Counted from the first letter of the stretch, positions 1 through 9,766 are shown. The stretch: 64,000 nt of DNA from Nitzschia sp. pyKryTriq1 (GCA_956465555.1 OY101118.1:1302001-1366000); one strand, 5' to 3'. The notes: generated by a model from the letters alone, not told the origin. Numbers and translations are program-made.

Positions 1-1
1 G

Positions 2-97
2 AAAACACCATCGTCGTCGAGATCGTCTTCCAACGAGAAAACGGCGGGAGGCGGGAAACGTAAAAACCGTGTTGATTTATTTAGCTTTTTCATTTGA
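2..97 (+). CDS. possible 3' end of a gene entering from the left edge (partial)
   Basis: One forward frame is open from the window edge to a TGA at 95-97. It encodes 31 residues that are Ser-rich, then Lys/Arg-rich (GGGKRKNRVD), ending in a short hydrophobic run. The composition could be a basic, nuclear-type C-terminal tail, but the stretch is too short to recognise and could be chance. The bases from 98 to 413 hold nothing coding that I can support and presumably serve as the pelota promoter and 5' UTR. Confidence 0.2.
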   Translation, partial: KTPSSSRSSSNEKTAGGGKRKNRVDLFSFFI

Positions 98-413
98 AAA
101 GAGAGTAATTGGGACGTTATTTTGTAACCGTTTTTAGGCCAGGCGCAAGGCTCTTTTTGGCGCTGTCTCACCCTATGAATTGCAGGACGGATTTCAGGGT
201 CCCGGACCCTGCTTCTTGTTGCTGGTTGTGCATTGTGCACGTTGTTGCACCATACATGTTGCAACAGACATCACATGAGATCTCTTTCCTATGATTGGCA
301 TCCAATTTGACGCCATTGCCTTTCTCCACTTTGCTCTAGCTAGTGGTACACCAAGGAGCGAGTAGAAAGTTCTCTATCGATCCAGCTATACAGTACGTGT
401 ACGTACATCCAAA

Positions 414-1655
414 ATGAAGATTATCAAGCGCAACATCAGCGCGAAAGATGGGAGTGGTTCTGTGATGCTGCTCCCCGACACCGCCGAAGACCTCTGGCAC
501 GCTTACAATCTTTTGCACAAAGGAGATTTGGTCCGATGTACAACAGTTCGAAAAGTCGTCAAGGAATCCAACACGGGCTCTACCTCAAGTTCGAAGAAGC
601 GTGTCATGCTAACCATTGACGTTCAAAAGGTTGACTTTGATCCCGACTCTCTCGAAGTGCGAATATCGGGCCGCGTCCAGAGCGAGAATCAATTTGTTCG
701 TATGGGAGCCCATCACACGTTGACGCTCGAGTTGAATCAGAATTTTTCAGTCGAAAAGGAATGTTGGGATCAAATTTATCTAGATTTATTACAAGAAGCT
801 TCCAATCCAGAATTACAGGCAGAAGTGGCAGCGGTTGTAATGCATCAAGGCTTGGCGCATGTCTGTCTCGTGAGCGGGGCACTCACAGTCACCAAGGCGC
901 GAATCGATGTGAATATCCCAAAGAAACGAACGGGATCCGACAAAAACTCCAAAGCCGTTAACAAATTCTTTGAAGCGGTTTATCAAGCAATTTTGAGACA
1001 TGTCGATTTCCACAAAGTCAAAGTGGTCTTGCTGGGAAGTCCAGGATATGTCAAGGACGACTTTTTCAAATACGCCATGCAGGAAGCAGTACGGAGAGAC
1101 GATCGTGCCTTTATTGAAAACAAGTCAAAGTTCGTCTTGTGTAAAGCATCGAATGGACACAAATATGCTTTAGAGGAGTTGTTTTCGGATCCAGCCATCA
1201 TGGCGCAAATGACGGATACCAAAGTGGCAAAAGAAGTGAACGTCTTGAACAAATTCATGCGCATGATGGATACGGATCCGGATCGAGCGTATTATGGATA
1301 CGCTCATATTGCCAAAGCGCACGAGCAACTGGCGATTGATTCTCTACTGGTGACAGATGAGCTCTTTCGGTCGTCCAACGTCAAGACGCGGAGAGCCTAT
1401 GTGGATCTTGTAGAATCCGTTCGGGAAAATGGTGGCCAAGTCTACATTTTCAGTAGCATGCACGTTTCGGGGCAACAGCTGCAGCAGGTGTCGGGTGTGG
1501 CCGCTATTCTCCGCTATCCAATGCCCGGTCTGGATGATTTGGAAGAAGAGGAGCCAGAAGAAGAACCGAATCAGGACATGGATTACGTTAGTTCGGACGA
1601 TGAGCACGACCCACTGGCACGAGCACACGAGGACCTGGCAGATATGGGATTATAA
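414..1655 (+). CDS. PELO: Pelota / Dom34, ribosome rescue factor
   Basis: Pelota binds the empty A site of stalled ribosomes with an Hbs1-type GTPase and splits them, starting no-go and non-stop decay in the cytosol. The 413-residue intronless frame begins with the family's typical MKIIKRNI and carries an Sm-like N-terminal domain (about 1-130). A central eRF1-2-like domain follows (HVCLVSGALTVTKARIDV, near 145), then a C-terminal eRF1-3-like domain (about 270-375). It lacks the GGQ tripeptide of eRF1, as pelota should. The last 40 residues form an acidic tail (EEEEPEEEPNQD), making it slightly longer than the usual ~385. It converges on the dephospho-CoA kinase gene with 57 bp between stop codons. 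The ATG at 414 is the first in frame and matches the family start. Confidence 0.93.
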   Translation: MKIIKRNISAKDGSGSVMLLPDTAEDLWHAYNLLHKGDLVRCTTVRKVVKESNTGSTSSSKKRVMLTIDVQKVDFDPDSLEVRISGRVQSENQFVRMGAHHTLTLELNQNFSVEKECWDQIYLDLLQEASNPELQAEVAAVVMHQGLAHVCLVSGALTVTKARIDVNIPKKRTGSDKNSKAVNKFFEAVYQAILRHVDFHKVKVVLLGSPGYVKDDFFKYAMQEAVRRDDRAFIENKSKFVLCKASNGHKYALEELFSDPAIMAQMTDTKVAKEVNVLNKFMRMMDTDPDRAYYGYAHIAKAHEQLAIDSLLVTDELFRSSNVKTRRAYVDLVESVRENGGQVYIFSSMHVSGQQLQQVSGVAAILRYPMPGLDDLEEEEPEEEPNQDMDYVSSDDEHDPLARAHEDLADMGL

Positions 1656-1712
1656 TTATTCGTACAGCTAGCTAACGTAGCTAACATTGCCCAATAGCGT
1701 AGGAGTGTCTCT

Positions 1713-2711
1713 TCACTTCCAGGATTTGGGATCGACAAGTGCGGCTCTCAATAATTTCACCACTTCTTCTTCGTTCCCACTGTTGTTGATGACATTGGTC
1801 ACAACCCTCTTTTGGACTTCTTCCTCCAGATTGCCGATTCCTCGTCGCGATATTTGCGCATCTATTCGTTTATTGCATTCCTCCCCCGAAAGACCCCGTG
1901 ACTCCATTAATCGCTTCAATTTCACCTCTCTGGGGGCAGTAATCACCCAAACCCCATCCAAGATATCGTCCCAGTCGGCATCTAACAAGACTGCCGCTTC
2001 GAGGATCACGACCGGAACCGGGCTGGTGCCAGTGTCACTACCTGTAAATTTTCCCTCTTCCCATTCCGATTTGACGCCTTGGATACGATCCACCAGTAAA
2101 GTCTTGACGTGGGGCCATACAAGACGTTCTAATTTCTGTGTACGTTCGGAAAAGATGGGAAGCGTGAGGTTCTCTCCCAAGCCACAAGAAAAATCATAGA
2201 TGACTTCTCTCAAAACCTCCTGTCTGTAGCTAGGTAGAGTGAGTGGGTCGCACGAACTTACCGCCATTTCGCTCCTATCGGAAAAAACAATGGCTCCAAG
2301 CTTTTTTCTGTCTATCTCTTCCTTTTCGGAACCATCGTCTTCCAATAATATTTCCTTTCCGAATTCATTGACAATATCCTTGACTGCCTGGGAGCCAGGA
2401 CTGTAGACGGTATGAGCCAAGGAATCGGCATCCAAATGAGCCAGACAACCCAATTTGGAAACCATCATTTTCGAGGCACTACTCTTTCCGGATCCAATTC
2501 CACCGCAAATTCCCAACACTTTGAAGGTTTGAGGTCCTTGCGCTTCATTAGACAATGACGACATGGTCAAAGACGTGCGGCGAAAGGGATAAGAACTGGA
2601 ACTGGAACTGGTATTTATGTTCTGGATCTCGAACGTCGAGGCAAAAGGAATAGCCCGGCAAACAAAAAGCGTCGCTAGTTTGAAGGGTGCTCTCATGAGG
2701 GTGACGATCAT
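1713..2711 (-). CDS. COAE: Dephospho-CoA kinase (CoaE family), one in-frame intron
   Basis: This enzyme phosphorylates the 3'-hydroxyl of dephospho-CoA, the last step of coenzyme A synthesis. The P-loop GGIGSGKS follows an N-terminal extension of about 60 residues that could be a targeting sequence. The family's DADSLAH motif comes next, and RRGIGNLEEE lies near the C-terminus. A 126-nt segment (2136-2261) has a GTAAGT donor and a pyrimidine-rich ACAG acceptor, keeps the frame and has no stop. Removing it joins FSDRSEMA to KLERLVWPHV, exactly the join expected in CoaE proteins, so I treat it as an intron. The spliced protein is 290 residues. ATGs at 2711 and 2564 are both possible starts; the second would remove the extension. 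Its stop faces the pelota stop. Confidence 0.88.
   Translation of the reverse strand: MIVTLMRAPFKLATLFVCRAIPFASTFEIQNINTSSSSSSYPFRRTSLTMSSLSNEAQGPQTFKVLGICGGIGSGKSSASKMMVSKLGCLAHLDADSLAHTVYSPGSQAVKDIVNEFGKEILLEDDGSEKEEIDRKKLGAIVFSDRSEMAVSSCDPLTLPSYRQEVLREVIYDFSCGLGENLTLPIFSERTQKLERLVWPHVKTLLVDRIQGVKSEWEEGKFTGSDTGTSPVPVVILEAAVLLDADWDDILDGVWVITAPREVKLKRLMESRGLSGEECNKRIDAQISRRGIGNLEEEVQKRVVTNVINNSGNEEEVVKLLRAALVDPKSWK
2136..2261 (-). other. Intron of the dephospho-CoA kinase gene
   Basis: The donor is GTAAGT at 2256-2261 and the acceptor is ACAG at 2136-2139, read on the minus strand. The length of 126 nt is a multiple of three and the intron has no in-frame stop, so unspliced RNA would encode a protein with 42 extra residues placed just before the conserved WPH motif. 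The family alignment favours removal. Confidence 0.75.
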
Positions 2712-2840
2712 GTGCTGAGTAGGAGATCTATCTATCTAACTACTCCGATCTATCGACAGAAACAACGTGGGGGGGTGATGCTTTTTATGTCGAGTGAGTG
2801 TCAAAGTTCAATAAGGGACGATCCGACTGTGAGAATATAA

Positions 2841-3602
2841 TTGATTATTGTGCTATCGCCTGGAGGCGGAACAGTGTTGTCGCAGAACAACGAGATCGCA
2901 GCAGGACTCATGCGAATCTTCCGTCTGTCGTCGACCGATTTCATTCGTGCGCGCCCGTTTCATGCGGACGTTTCTGACCGTTACGAGGAAGAACAAAATC
3001 AAGATCTTCTTGATCGATCTCTTCTTCCATCCAACAGGCGGATTGTCAACACAGCATCCCTTCACGGGAATACGCTGATGCAAATGAAACAAAACATCCA
3101 AGATTCTACCCGACTGTCCCCGATTCCGTTGGGAACTCACTTCTCCTCAAAACCTGTTCTCCAAGAAGACAGTGGAGCCTCTGCATGTACCTCTTTTGAT
3201 ATTACCGATTTCGAGCCAGGTACACTGTCCGATCTACCTGAACCAATCACCATGGCTGGCATCGGAGGGGGAGTGCAAATCACCAAGGCCGGTATCATTC
3301 GGTACAAAACCCTCGATGATCAGGGTGCTCCCGTGACCATTCGCTGTCCCGGATATTTTCTCCCAAGCGTGAAACAACGCCTGTTTAGCCCGCAGATCTT
3401 TTTCGACTTCCATGGCAAAGGAGGCGAATTGTTGATTCGATCCCAAGAGGCAAAATTACTGTTGAAGAGCGGCCAAGTGGTGACAATGCCACTGTAGGAT
3501 CCAGCTACCCGACTCTTTTACATGCAATGCTTTGGCGACGTCCAAGCTGTGGCCGATGAACTGGCGTCCTACGCCTTAACGTCAGACATGGTCGACCTTT
3601 AA
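2841..3602 (+). pseudogene. Copia-type retrotransposon polyprotein fragment (aspartic protease region), decayed
   Basis: The translated stretch contains DSGAS followed about 30 residues later by a MAGIGGGVQITKAG segment and a CPGYFLPSVKQRLFSPQ segment. That is the layout of the retropepsin and pre-integrase region in Copia polyproteins, where DSGA holds the catalytic aspartate. The frame is broken by a TAG at 3495-3497, reads on as DPATRLFYMQCFGD, and stops again at 3600-3602. No integrase, reverse transcriptase or LTR was seen, so this is a truncated, inactive relic. The open frame starts at a non-ATG codon and has no promoter of its own. It lies in the gap between the dephospho-CoA kinase and bestrophin genes. 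Confidence 0.7.
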
Positions 3603-3675
3603 CCTAGCCCCGCAAGATCTCAACTTGGATGAGTACAAGGAGCGGTGCAAACGCTCCTTGGAGGAAAACAACTAA

Positions 3676-3999
3676 CAAGCCGCCGGATGGAGCGAGAAGA
3701 AACAGGGCAAGTCCTCTACCTCTGCCTTTCGCTCTACCGAAATCACCACTTGCAAAGACCTATGTGAAATGATCGCAAACACCGGTGAGGTTTTCTATAC
3801 AGGCCATTCATTTCGAGTCGGCGCAGCAGTTCAAATGCATTGCAATGGGGCCACGGAAGTTGAAATAAAACAGCGACTCCGGTGGGCATCCGACGTATAC
3901 CAACTATATCTGCGAAATATGCCGCAGAATGCGATTCGACACATGTCAATGTTCAACAATGGCGATGTTGACAGTTGGGACATTAAGGCGATTGTATGA
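3676..3999 (+). pseudogene. Tyrosine-recombinase-like C-terminal fragment
   Basis: After the Copia relic, a different frame encodes FYTGHSFRVGAAVQ and then LRWASDVYQLYLRN. This is the H-x-x-R box, the conserved Trp and the Tyr region of tyrosine recombinases (phage integrase fold), as found in Cryptons, DIRS elements and related eukaryotic genes. Only the last quarter of a catalytic domain is present; the first catalytic Arg region is missing, so it cannot be active. The same frame is open upstream to a TAA at 3673-3675, with no clear start. It may be part of a second mobile element joined to the Copia fragment. Recognition rests on motif spacing only. Confidence 0.5.
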
Positions 4000-4120
4000 T
4001 GTAAGATGTAGGTCGTGAAACATAGCCAGTAATGGCAGGTGAATATAAGACAATGGTATTAGTACTGAGTGGTCCCTGGCAAGAGCCCCAACAGTTCTGA
4101 CTGGGGCTGGAGAGGATCAT

Positions 4121-4144
4121 GAAGAAGAAGAAGAAGAAGAAGAA
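4121..4144. repeat. GAA trinucleotide microsatellite
   Basis: Eight uninterrupted GAA units lie in the 4000-4505 spacer upstream of the bestrophin gene. The rest of that spacer has no gene I can support. Confidence 0.9.
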
Positions 4145-4229
4145 TCATCTATCATCAGACTCTTGTTACCTTGATACGGACGACGGACAGGTCTCTGATA
4201 GTCTTGCCTTCGTACGTACACAAGAACGA

Positions 4230-4235
4230 TGACGT
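4230..4235 (+). promoter_or_regulatory. TGACGT box upstream of the bestrophin gene (CCRE-like)
   Basis: TGACGT lies about 270 bp before the bestrophin ATG. Sequences of this type are known as CO2/cAMP-responsive elements in diatom carbonic anhydrase promoters. A six-base match can easily be chance; it is listed because the downstream gene plausibly belongs to CO2 handling. Confidence 0.25.
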
Positions 4236-4505
4236 AGTTTGAAATTTTGATTGGCTTGCGCTTCATCACACATCCATCACCAACGGCTGTGCGAAAAAAG
4301 ATAGAGGCAACGAAGAAACACCGATGGGATCACCGGCATAATCCATCACCATCACCACAACAGCAGTTCCAAGTCCCACCACTTATTATTGAGTGTTTTG
4401 CACTTGTTCCGATCAACCATCAGTGCATGCAGTATCATCGTACAATTACTCTAGCTAGCTCAGAATATCGTTGATTGTTGAATTAAAAAAGGGAAAAAAG
4501 AACCC

Positions 4506-7500
4506 ATGAAGCGAAGAAGGCCGAAATCAACCCGGCATGAGAAAGCAGGTCGAAGGATGAAGGCTCTTGCTAATAGTATCATTTTTGTTGGTCTCCTGGT
4601 GCTGCAGCATGAAAACTCGTGCCTCGCTCTGTTACCGTCCATCTCTCGAGAAAGACCGTCTGCCTACTCTCCCCGAGGACCCGTTCCATCCAAAAAGGGT
4701 GGATGGACAACGACGATCGTTTCGCCCCTCTTTTCGGGTACTGCCCGCCGATTGCAACTGGAACGCCGACGGAGACAAGGAGAATATCTTTCCAAGACTT
4801 CGTCGTCATCAGCCACTGCCTTGCCAATGGTGCTGACCACACCGGAATCGATTATTGAACAAGCATCTACAGTCAACTTGTTAGATGACTTGATCGACGA
4901 GAGTGTTCGCACGAGTCCACGACGACCAATCATGATGCAGTTCGATCCATCCAGTGGCTGGATCTGGCGCCGATGGAAAGGTACTATCTTTTCGGAAACG
5001 TGGACATCTTGCGTTAAGAATATGGTATACGCTTCCATAATATTCTTTCTCTACAAACAATATCCCGGCATCAAGGACCATCTCAACGGATTTGGAACGC
5101 TATGGGGACAGCTCCTGTCAGTGACAACGTTCACGCTAACCTTTTTTGTCAATCAATCTTACGCACTATGGAGAAAGTGCTATGAACTGAGCCGACGACT
5201 CCAAGGAAGATTGCATGATATTGGAATGAATCTGGCGACGCACGCCACGCGAAAAGTTCCCACCACGTCCGAGGAGACGTCCACGTACACTGCAGCAAGT
5301 CGACAAATCTTGGAGCTGATGAGCCGTTACATTCGTCTCTTTGATCTCCTGACGTACGCGTCCTTTACTCGGTCCCATCGGCCCATTTTGACTCCTCGTG
5401 GTATGCGTCGTCTGGTAGAACGTGGACTGATGACTGCACAGGAGCGTGCCGTCCTGGTGGATGCTGCCATCCCGGCAACGCAGCGCCACAGTGCGATCCT
5501 CATGTGGATGATTCGACTCTTTGTAGAAGGTAGAGCGTCGGGGCATATCCAGGGTGGTGATGGCTTTGAGCAACAAACGATGGAAAAATTTCATATTATT
5601 CGTGCCCAGTACGGAGCCATCGGAGACGAGCTACAAGGCCGGATGCCTCTTGCCTATGCACATGTGGTCCAAATCCTGGTCGACTTGATTCTGTGGATGT
5701 ACCCAGTCATGGCGTTTAGTATAAGCATGTCACCCGTCGTGGCGATTGCTGGTACTGGACTTTTGACGCTTTCCTATCAAGGTCTCTTTGATCTTGCAAA
5801 GCAATTCTTGGATCCTTACGATAACGAGAACTATGGAAAGGGGGAGGATCCACTGTCGGTCGACACATTGATTGCAGAAACCAACGCTGGTTCCGTCCGA
5901 TGGATGTATGGCTTTGAAGAAATGCCATTTTCGCAAGAAAAACTGAGAGAAGGAGAACTCTATGACTATCTACTGCCAGTTCGAGGATATTCCTTGGAAG
6001 AGCTCACTCAAATGGAAGAGGAAAAGCTCCAACGAGAAAAGGAATTGGTAGAACAACGTCTTCGGGAAGAAGAGGAGAGAATAGACCGCGAGGCAGAGGA
6101 AGTAAGAGCTGCAGCTGAGAAAGATAATATTGGGGATGAGGACCAGGAGCCCGATGAGGCACTTGGTGGGGATCCGAGTGGTGTCGCAGTGGAAGAACAG
6201 GAGCCAACCCCCGTGGTGGAGGACCGACCGGTGCATAAAATCACAACGCTAGCGGATGGCACGGTTGTCTCTTTCAAAGAGGCGCCCCAGATTTTGGGTG
6301 TGGCTTCCCTAAAAGTGGCCTCGGATGTGAAACCAGTAGCCCCCGACCCAGGAATACCAAAGGGGGCAGCACCGTACTTGGCTTCCCTTTCACGAACCGG
6401 GTCTGCATCTACGCCACAAAAGGTGTTGAAATCAAAATCCCCTGCGAGCGATCAAAACCCCGCCATCCAGGAGGAACCGGTCTCGAAAGAAGTTGCACCG
6501 ATTGACCAAGTAGTACCGCTCAGCCAGATTCCGAACAAGGAGATGAAAGACGTCACCGAGGTTGTCGCGATGGGTTTGACCCAAGAAGGGTACGAGACAA
6601 CTATGGCAGTATCCAAAGGAATTCCTCAACTCGAGGTGCTCGAGACGATCGAGATTACGAATGAAACTCCAGTCAAGGAAAATCGAAAAGATAATGTAAT
6701 GATGTCCACCAATGATGAGACAAAGCTGCTGGTAGATTCTGAATCTACAGATAAAAAATCCGGTGCAATGGACAAGCCACCACAACAAGTTTCAAGCTCA
6801 AGTATTCCAAATTTGGAAGTGGTAGAAAGCCCCGATGGAGGCCCCGTCTTGATTGATGGGTCCGAGGGCACAATGATCGTTGAATCGATGCGTGACGAAG
6901 GCATCTCTAAATTCCAAATTGAGTCTGGTGGGGGCACTACTGCTGATACTCCGTCCCGAACAGGCGAGGAGGTAGACGACATCGCGACAACTGAAGCAAA
7001 AATGGCCGAAGACAATTTCGCGGATGACGATCTGGGATCCAGGGACGTGGATGCAGATGCGTCAGAAAGCCAGGAGCCTGAGCCACCCGCTCGCCTCACG
7101 TTGGCCGACTACAATGTACAAGTGGAGAAGATTATGGAAAGAGCAAAAGAGGAACTGTTGGAGACAGAAGCCATCCTGCGAGCAAGGCCCGGTGCCGATC
7201 CTTTAGGCTGGGACTACGACGATAAGCAACTGGCCCCTTCGACTGATGGCTCCGAGGAAGAAGAAGAAGAAGAGAGAGAAGAAGAAGTGAAAGAAGAGGA
7301 GCCTCTCAACCTAGATGTTCTCGAGATGGATGGGGCTGGTGACAATGATCAAGTGGAGGCTGCTCGACGGACACTTAAAGCCTCCACTGTGGATTTGGGA
7401 ACCGAAACAACCGTTGATGACACCGGCGAAATCCATGGGGAACAAGAGATTGATAGCAAGGACGAAACAATTCTGGTAGATTCAGATGCCCAGTCCGATT

Positions 7501-7691
7501 TGCAAGCCACGGATGAATTTGACGAGGGGGAGATATCGGCAGTGCAGGAAGACACCACAGAAGCTAAAGGCACCGACAAGATTGAACCTATATATATCGA
7601 CAACGAAGACATCGAAGAGGACCCTGAGGGTGACACGGCCCAAGACGAGAATAGTGATGAACCAGACGAGGACTCCGAATTTCGCCTCTGA
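4506..7691 (+). CDS. Bestrophin-like anion channel with long acidic C-terminal extension, probably plastid-targeted
   Basis: Bestrophins are pentameric anion channels; thylakoid members in algae pass chloride or bicarbonate and support carbon concentration. A second in-frame ATG at 4557 gives a clean signal peptide (MKALANSIIFVGLLVLQ) and is the likelier start, followed by a Ser/Arg-rich, transit-like region. The channel core spans about residues 150-470. It has a membrane segment near 172, the family-typical FTLTFFVNQSYALWRK near 210, a hydrophobic pair near 386-425, and LDPYDNENYGKGEDP near 435 followed by VDTLIAETN. After about residue 490 come a charged Glu/Arg coiled coil and a 500-residue disordered, Glu/Asp-rich tail ending DEPDEDSEFRL. 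That tail is unusual because algal bestrophins are often 350-450 residues. The gene has no intron. It converges with DPH7, with 33 bp between stops. Confidence 0.82.
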   Translation: MKRRRPKSTRHEKAGRRMKALANSIIFVGLLVLQHENSCLALLPSISRERPSAYSPRGPVPSKKGGWTTTIVSPLFSGTARRLQLERRRRQGEYLSKTSSSSATALPMVLTTPESIIEQASTVNLLDDLIDESVRTSPRRPIMMQFDPSSGWIWRRWKGTIFSETWTSCVKNMVYASIIFFLYKQYPGIKDHLNGFGTLWGQLLSVTTFTLTFFVNQSYALWRKCYELSRRLQGRLHDIGMNLATHATRKVPTTSEETSTYTAASRQILELMSRYIRLFDLLTYASFTRSHRPILTPRGMRRLVERGLMTAQERAVLVDAAIPATQRHSAILMWMIRLFVEGRASGHIQGGDGFEQQTMEKFHIIRAQYGAIGDELQGRMPLAYAHVVQILVDLILWMYPVMAFSISMSPVVAIAGTGLLTLSYQGLFDLAKQFLDPYDNENYGKGEDPLSVDTLIAETNAGSVRWMYGFEEMPFSQEKLREGELYDYLLPVRGYSLEELTQMEEEKLQREKELVEQRLREEEERIDREAEEVRAAAEKDNIGDEDQEPDEALGGDPSGVAVEEQEPTPVVEDRPVHKITTLADGTVVSFKEAPQILGVASLKVASDVKPVAPDPGIPKGAAPYLASLSRTGSASTPQKVLKSKSPASDQNPAIQEEPVSKEVAPIDQVVPLSQIPNKEMKDVTEVVAMGLTQEGYETTMAVSKGIPQLEVLETIEITNETPVKENRKDNVMMSTNDETKLLVDSESTDKKSGAMDKPPQQVSSSSIPNLEVVESPDGGPVLIDGSEGTMIVESMRDEGISKFQIESGGGTTADTPSRTGEEVDDIATTEAKMAEDNFADDDLGSRDVDADASESQEPEPPARLTLADYNVQVEKIMERAKEELLETEAILRARPGADPLGWDYDDKQLAPSTDGSEEEEEEEREEEVKEEEPLNLDVLEMDGAGDNDQVEAARRTLKASTVDLGTETTVDDTGEIHGEQEIDSKDETILVDSDAQSDLQATDEFDEGEISAVQEDTTEAKGTDKIEPIYIDNEDIEEDPEGDTAQDENSDEPDEDSEFRL

Positions 7692-7724
7692 TGATTAATA
7701 ATCGTAGCATTTTTGTTACTGCAC

Positions 7725-9002
7725 CTATTGATTTATATTCCATAGATACATGGCCTTGTCGTAGAAAGAACAAGTGACAGCAGCCTCGATAAGTCGACTC
7801 TGTCCTGGTTTTTGATACACCAACCAATCGGCGCCATAGGCCATGCTTTTATGGTGGGTAAATTTCTGATGTACATGGACACCGAGGCTGTCCTGGTCTT
7901 CCCCGTTCGGCACCAAGTCTATGACTCTGCACCCCCCATGCATGGCGCCCAGTAGCAAGCGATTGTCTTGCTTCGGATGCCATTTGATTCGCCACATACC
8001 ACCACCTAGTGCATCAGAATGGCAGAGTTGCTTCGGCGCCTGACTAGTAGAGACCGATCTCAGATCGAGAACAGACATGGTTTCATCGTAGCTCCCACAC
8101 GCCACCCAATACTCTCGCCTGGGGTGCGGAGAGAGGACCGTCACACCTGCCTCAAAGATATCTTTGATCGTCTGCATGGGTTTTGCCGTACCGGCACGTA
8201 AATCCCAAATCTTTAGATGACCCTCATCCCCACCAGTCAAAACAATATCTTCCTGTGTGGTGAAGGAGGCTGCCCAGACTTCAGCCGGGCTATGAAACAT
8301 TTTGTGGGCCGACCAAGACTCGACTGGTTCGAATTGAGCCGACAAAGAAGTGTTGGAAAACGTATTTCCGTCCGACGAAGACTCACTCCTGGCAAAGTGG
8401 ACGTTATGAATGGACACCCATCCATCACTGTAGGACGAGATCATCTTTCTAGATGATAATAGCGATTTGTCATTAGTAGTCCTTTCGAAATCCCATGACA
8501 ATGCCAAACAGAGACCTTCTGTATCCGGTTCGCTCTTGCCGACCTGCGTGACTTGAAAAGGAAACTGTCGAGACTCATTCTCCTCTGGTGTATCTTTTCT
8601 CGTTTCATGGATGTGGTGAATTTGAATTTCTCCTGACGCGTGAGCCGTCGCATAAATTAATGGTTCATTCGAAGAGGTTTCTGCCGATCTCGTACACCAT
8701 TTTCCATCAAGAATTCCCGTAAACATTTTTTCGTTGGCGGCTAGGACATGGATAGGTTCGCCCAGCCCTTCCACACATATTTCGTCTTCTTTATCATTAC
8801 ATTCCGGAACTGATACTGCATATAGATTCAAGTGTCCTCGTCGCTCACCACTGTTCTCGTCTAGTTGATAGCACCCCAACATTAAGGGCCAAACATGATG
8901 TGTTCCATCACTCGTTTCCACCGGTGAGGGGAGACTTTCCAAACTGCATGCATTCAAGGGAGTCGTCACATGTTCCGTGTAGTCTGGAGATGCTGTTGCC
9001 AT
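7725..9002 (-). CDS. DPH7: Diphthine methyltransferase (DPH7/WDR85 family WD40 protein)
   Basis: DPH7 removes the methyl ester from methylated diphthine on elongation factor 2, allowing the last amidation step of diphthamide synthesis in the cytosol. The 425-residue protein is a WD40 propeller. Its diagnostic stretch runs from SPAEVWAASF through VLTGGDEGHLKIWDLRAG, VACGSYDETMSVLDLR and GGGMWRIKWHPKQDNRLLLGAMHGG; this last motif is typical of DPH7 rather than WD40 proteins in general. The N-terminus (DYTEHVTTPLNACSLE) also fits the family. The gene is intronless, starts at an ATG at 9002, and ends 33 bp from the bestrophin stop. A generic WD40 protein is the only alternative. Confidence 0.87.
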   Translation of the reverse strand: MATASPDYTEHVTTPLNACSLESLPSPVETSDGTHHVWPLMLGCYQLDENSGERRGHLNLYAVSVPECNDKEDEICVEGLGEPIHVLAANEKMFTGILDGKWCTRSAETSSNEPLIYATAHASGEIQIHHIHETRKDTPEENESRQFPFQVTQVGKSEPDTEGLCLALSWDFERTTNDKSLLSSRKMISSYSDGWVSIHNVHFARSESSSDGNTFSNTSLSAQFEPVESWSAHKMFHSPAEVWAASFTTQEDIVLTGGDEGHLKIWDLRAGTAKPMQTIKDIFEAGVTVLSPHPRREYWVACGSYDETMSVLDLRSVSTSQAPKQLCHSDALGGGMWRIKWHPKQDNRLLLGAMHGGCRVIDLVPNGEDQDSLGVHVHQKFTHHKSMAYGADWLVYQKPGQSRLIEAAVTCSFYDKAMYLWNINQ

Positions 9003-9226
9003 GAGTATTACTTCTCCTTCTTCTTCTTCTTTTCTTGGAGGAGCAATGCATGGAGACTACTCGTACTCCGAAGTAGACAATAAGAGGACCGCTCTACAGG
9101 TACTCTAGTTATATCGTAAAGCAGCGAAAAAGTGCAATCTAATTTTCTGCGCGCAGATAGAGCTCAACACGTGGTGCGCGACGCCGAAGAAACTCAAAAG
9201 TGCAATCGGAGCGCTGTACTGGACTC

Positions 9227-9766
9227 TTAGAGCAGTGTCTGTTGCGAAGTCTCTAGTCTAATAAGTCGTACGTCGTCCCCGTCTTGCGTGTGCATAGTGG
9301 TTTTGAGGTCTCCCATTTTTGTTGCGATGAGGTTCTTTCCGCTACCTACTTTGATAAGTGAGTGTATCATTTCTACGTTGAACATCCCTGTATCGTCATT
9401 ACACATGTGGGAGGATGCGCCACTGTCCACGAGCCAAATTCCCTTGCTCATATCGTGTGGGTCTTGCGCTACCACTAGTGCTACGTCTGCAGACGGCTTG
9501 TAGATAGTAATGCCATCGTTAGTGTTTTCATTTCGTGATATGCCCTCGTTAAGTGTATCGTAATAAGCCCATCCAGTGTCGTGCGAAAGCCCCGCATGCA
9601 CTGGGTCGAAAGTTCTTTTTATGTTGTGGTGGATGAGTCGGGCCCGTGCGTTTATGCTTGGGTAAGTAACTACGTGTGTCGCGTTTGTTGGGTAGAACGC
9701 TGATCTGCTCATAAGGAGCGCTTCGTGTATGGCGAAGTCTACCGCTGTCTTATTAAGAATGAACAT
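9227..9766 (-). pseudogene. Copia-type polyprotein fragment around the aspartic protease, decayed
   Basis: The minus strand encodes WLVDSGASSHMCND near residue 115, then FNVEMIHSLIKVGSGKNLIATKMGDL. This is the catalytic DSGAS and flap region of a Copia (Ty1-like) protease. The same frame continues upstream to about 9850 through a TAG, giving gag-like sequence (NHTWFNYSLDQFDQDKYND). It ends at TAA 9229 with no integrase or reverse transcriptase, so it is a 0.6-kb relic. It is clearly a different element from the plus-strand relic at 2841, since the sequence around DSGAS differs throughout. No LTRs were seen. Confidence 0.75.
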
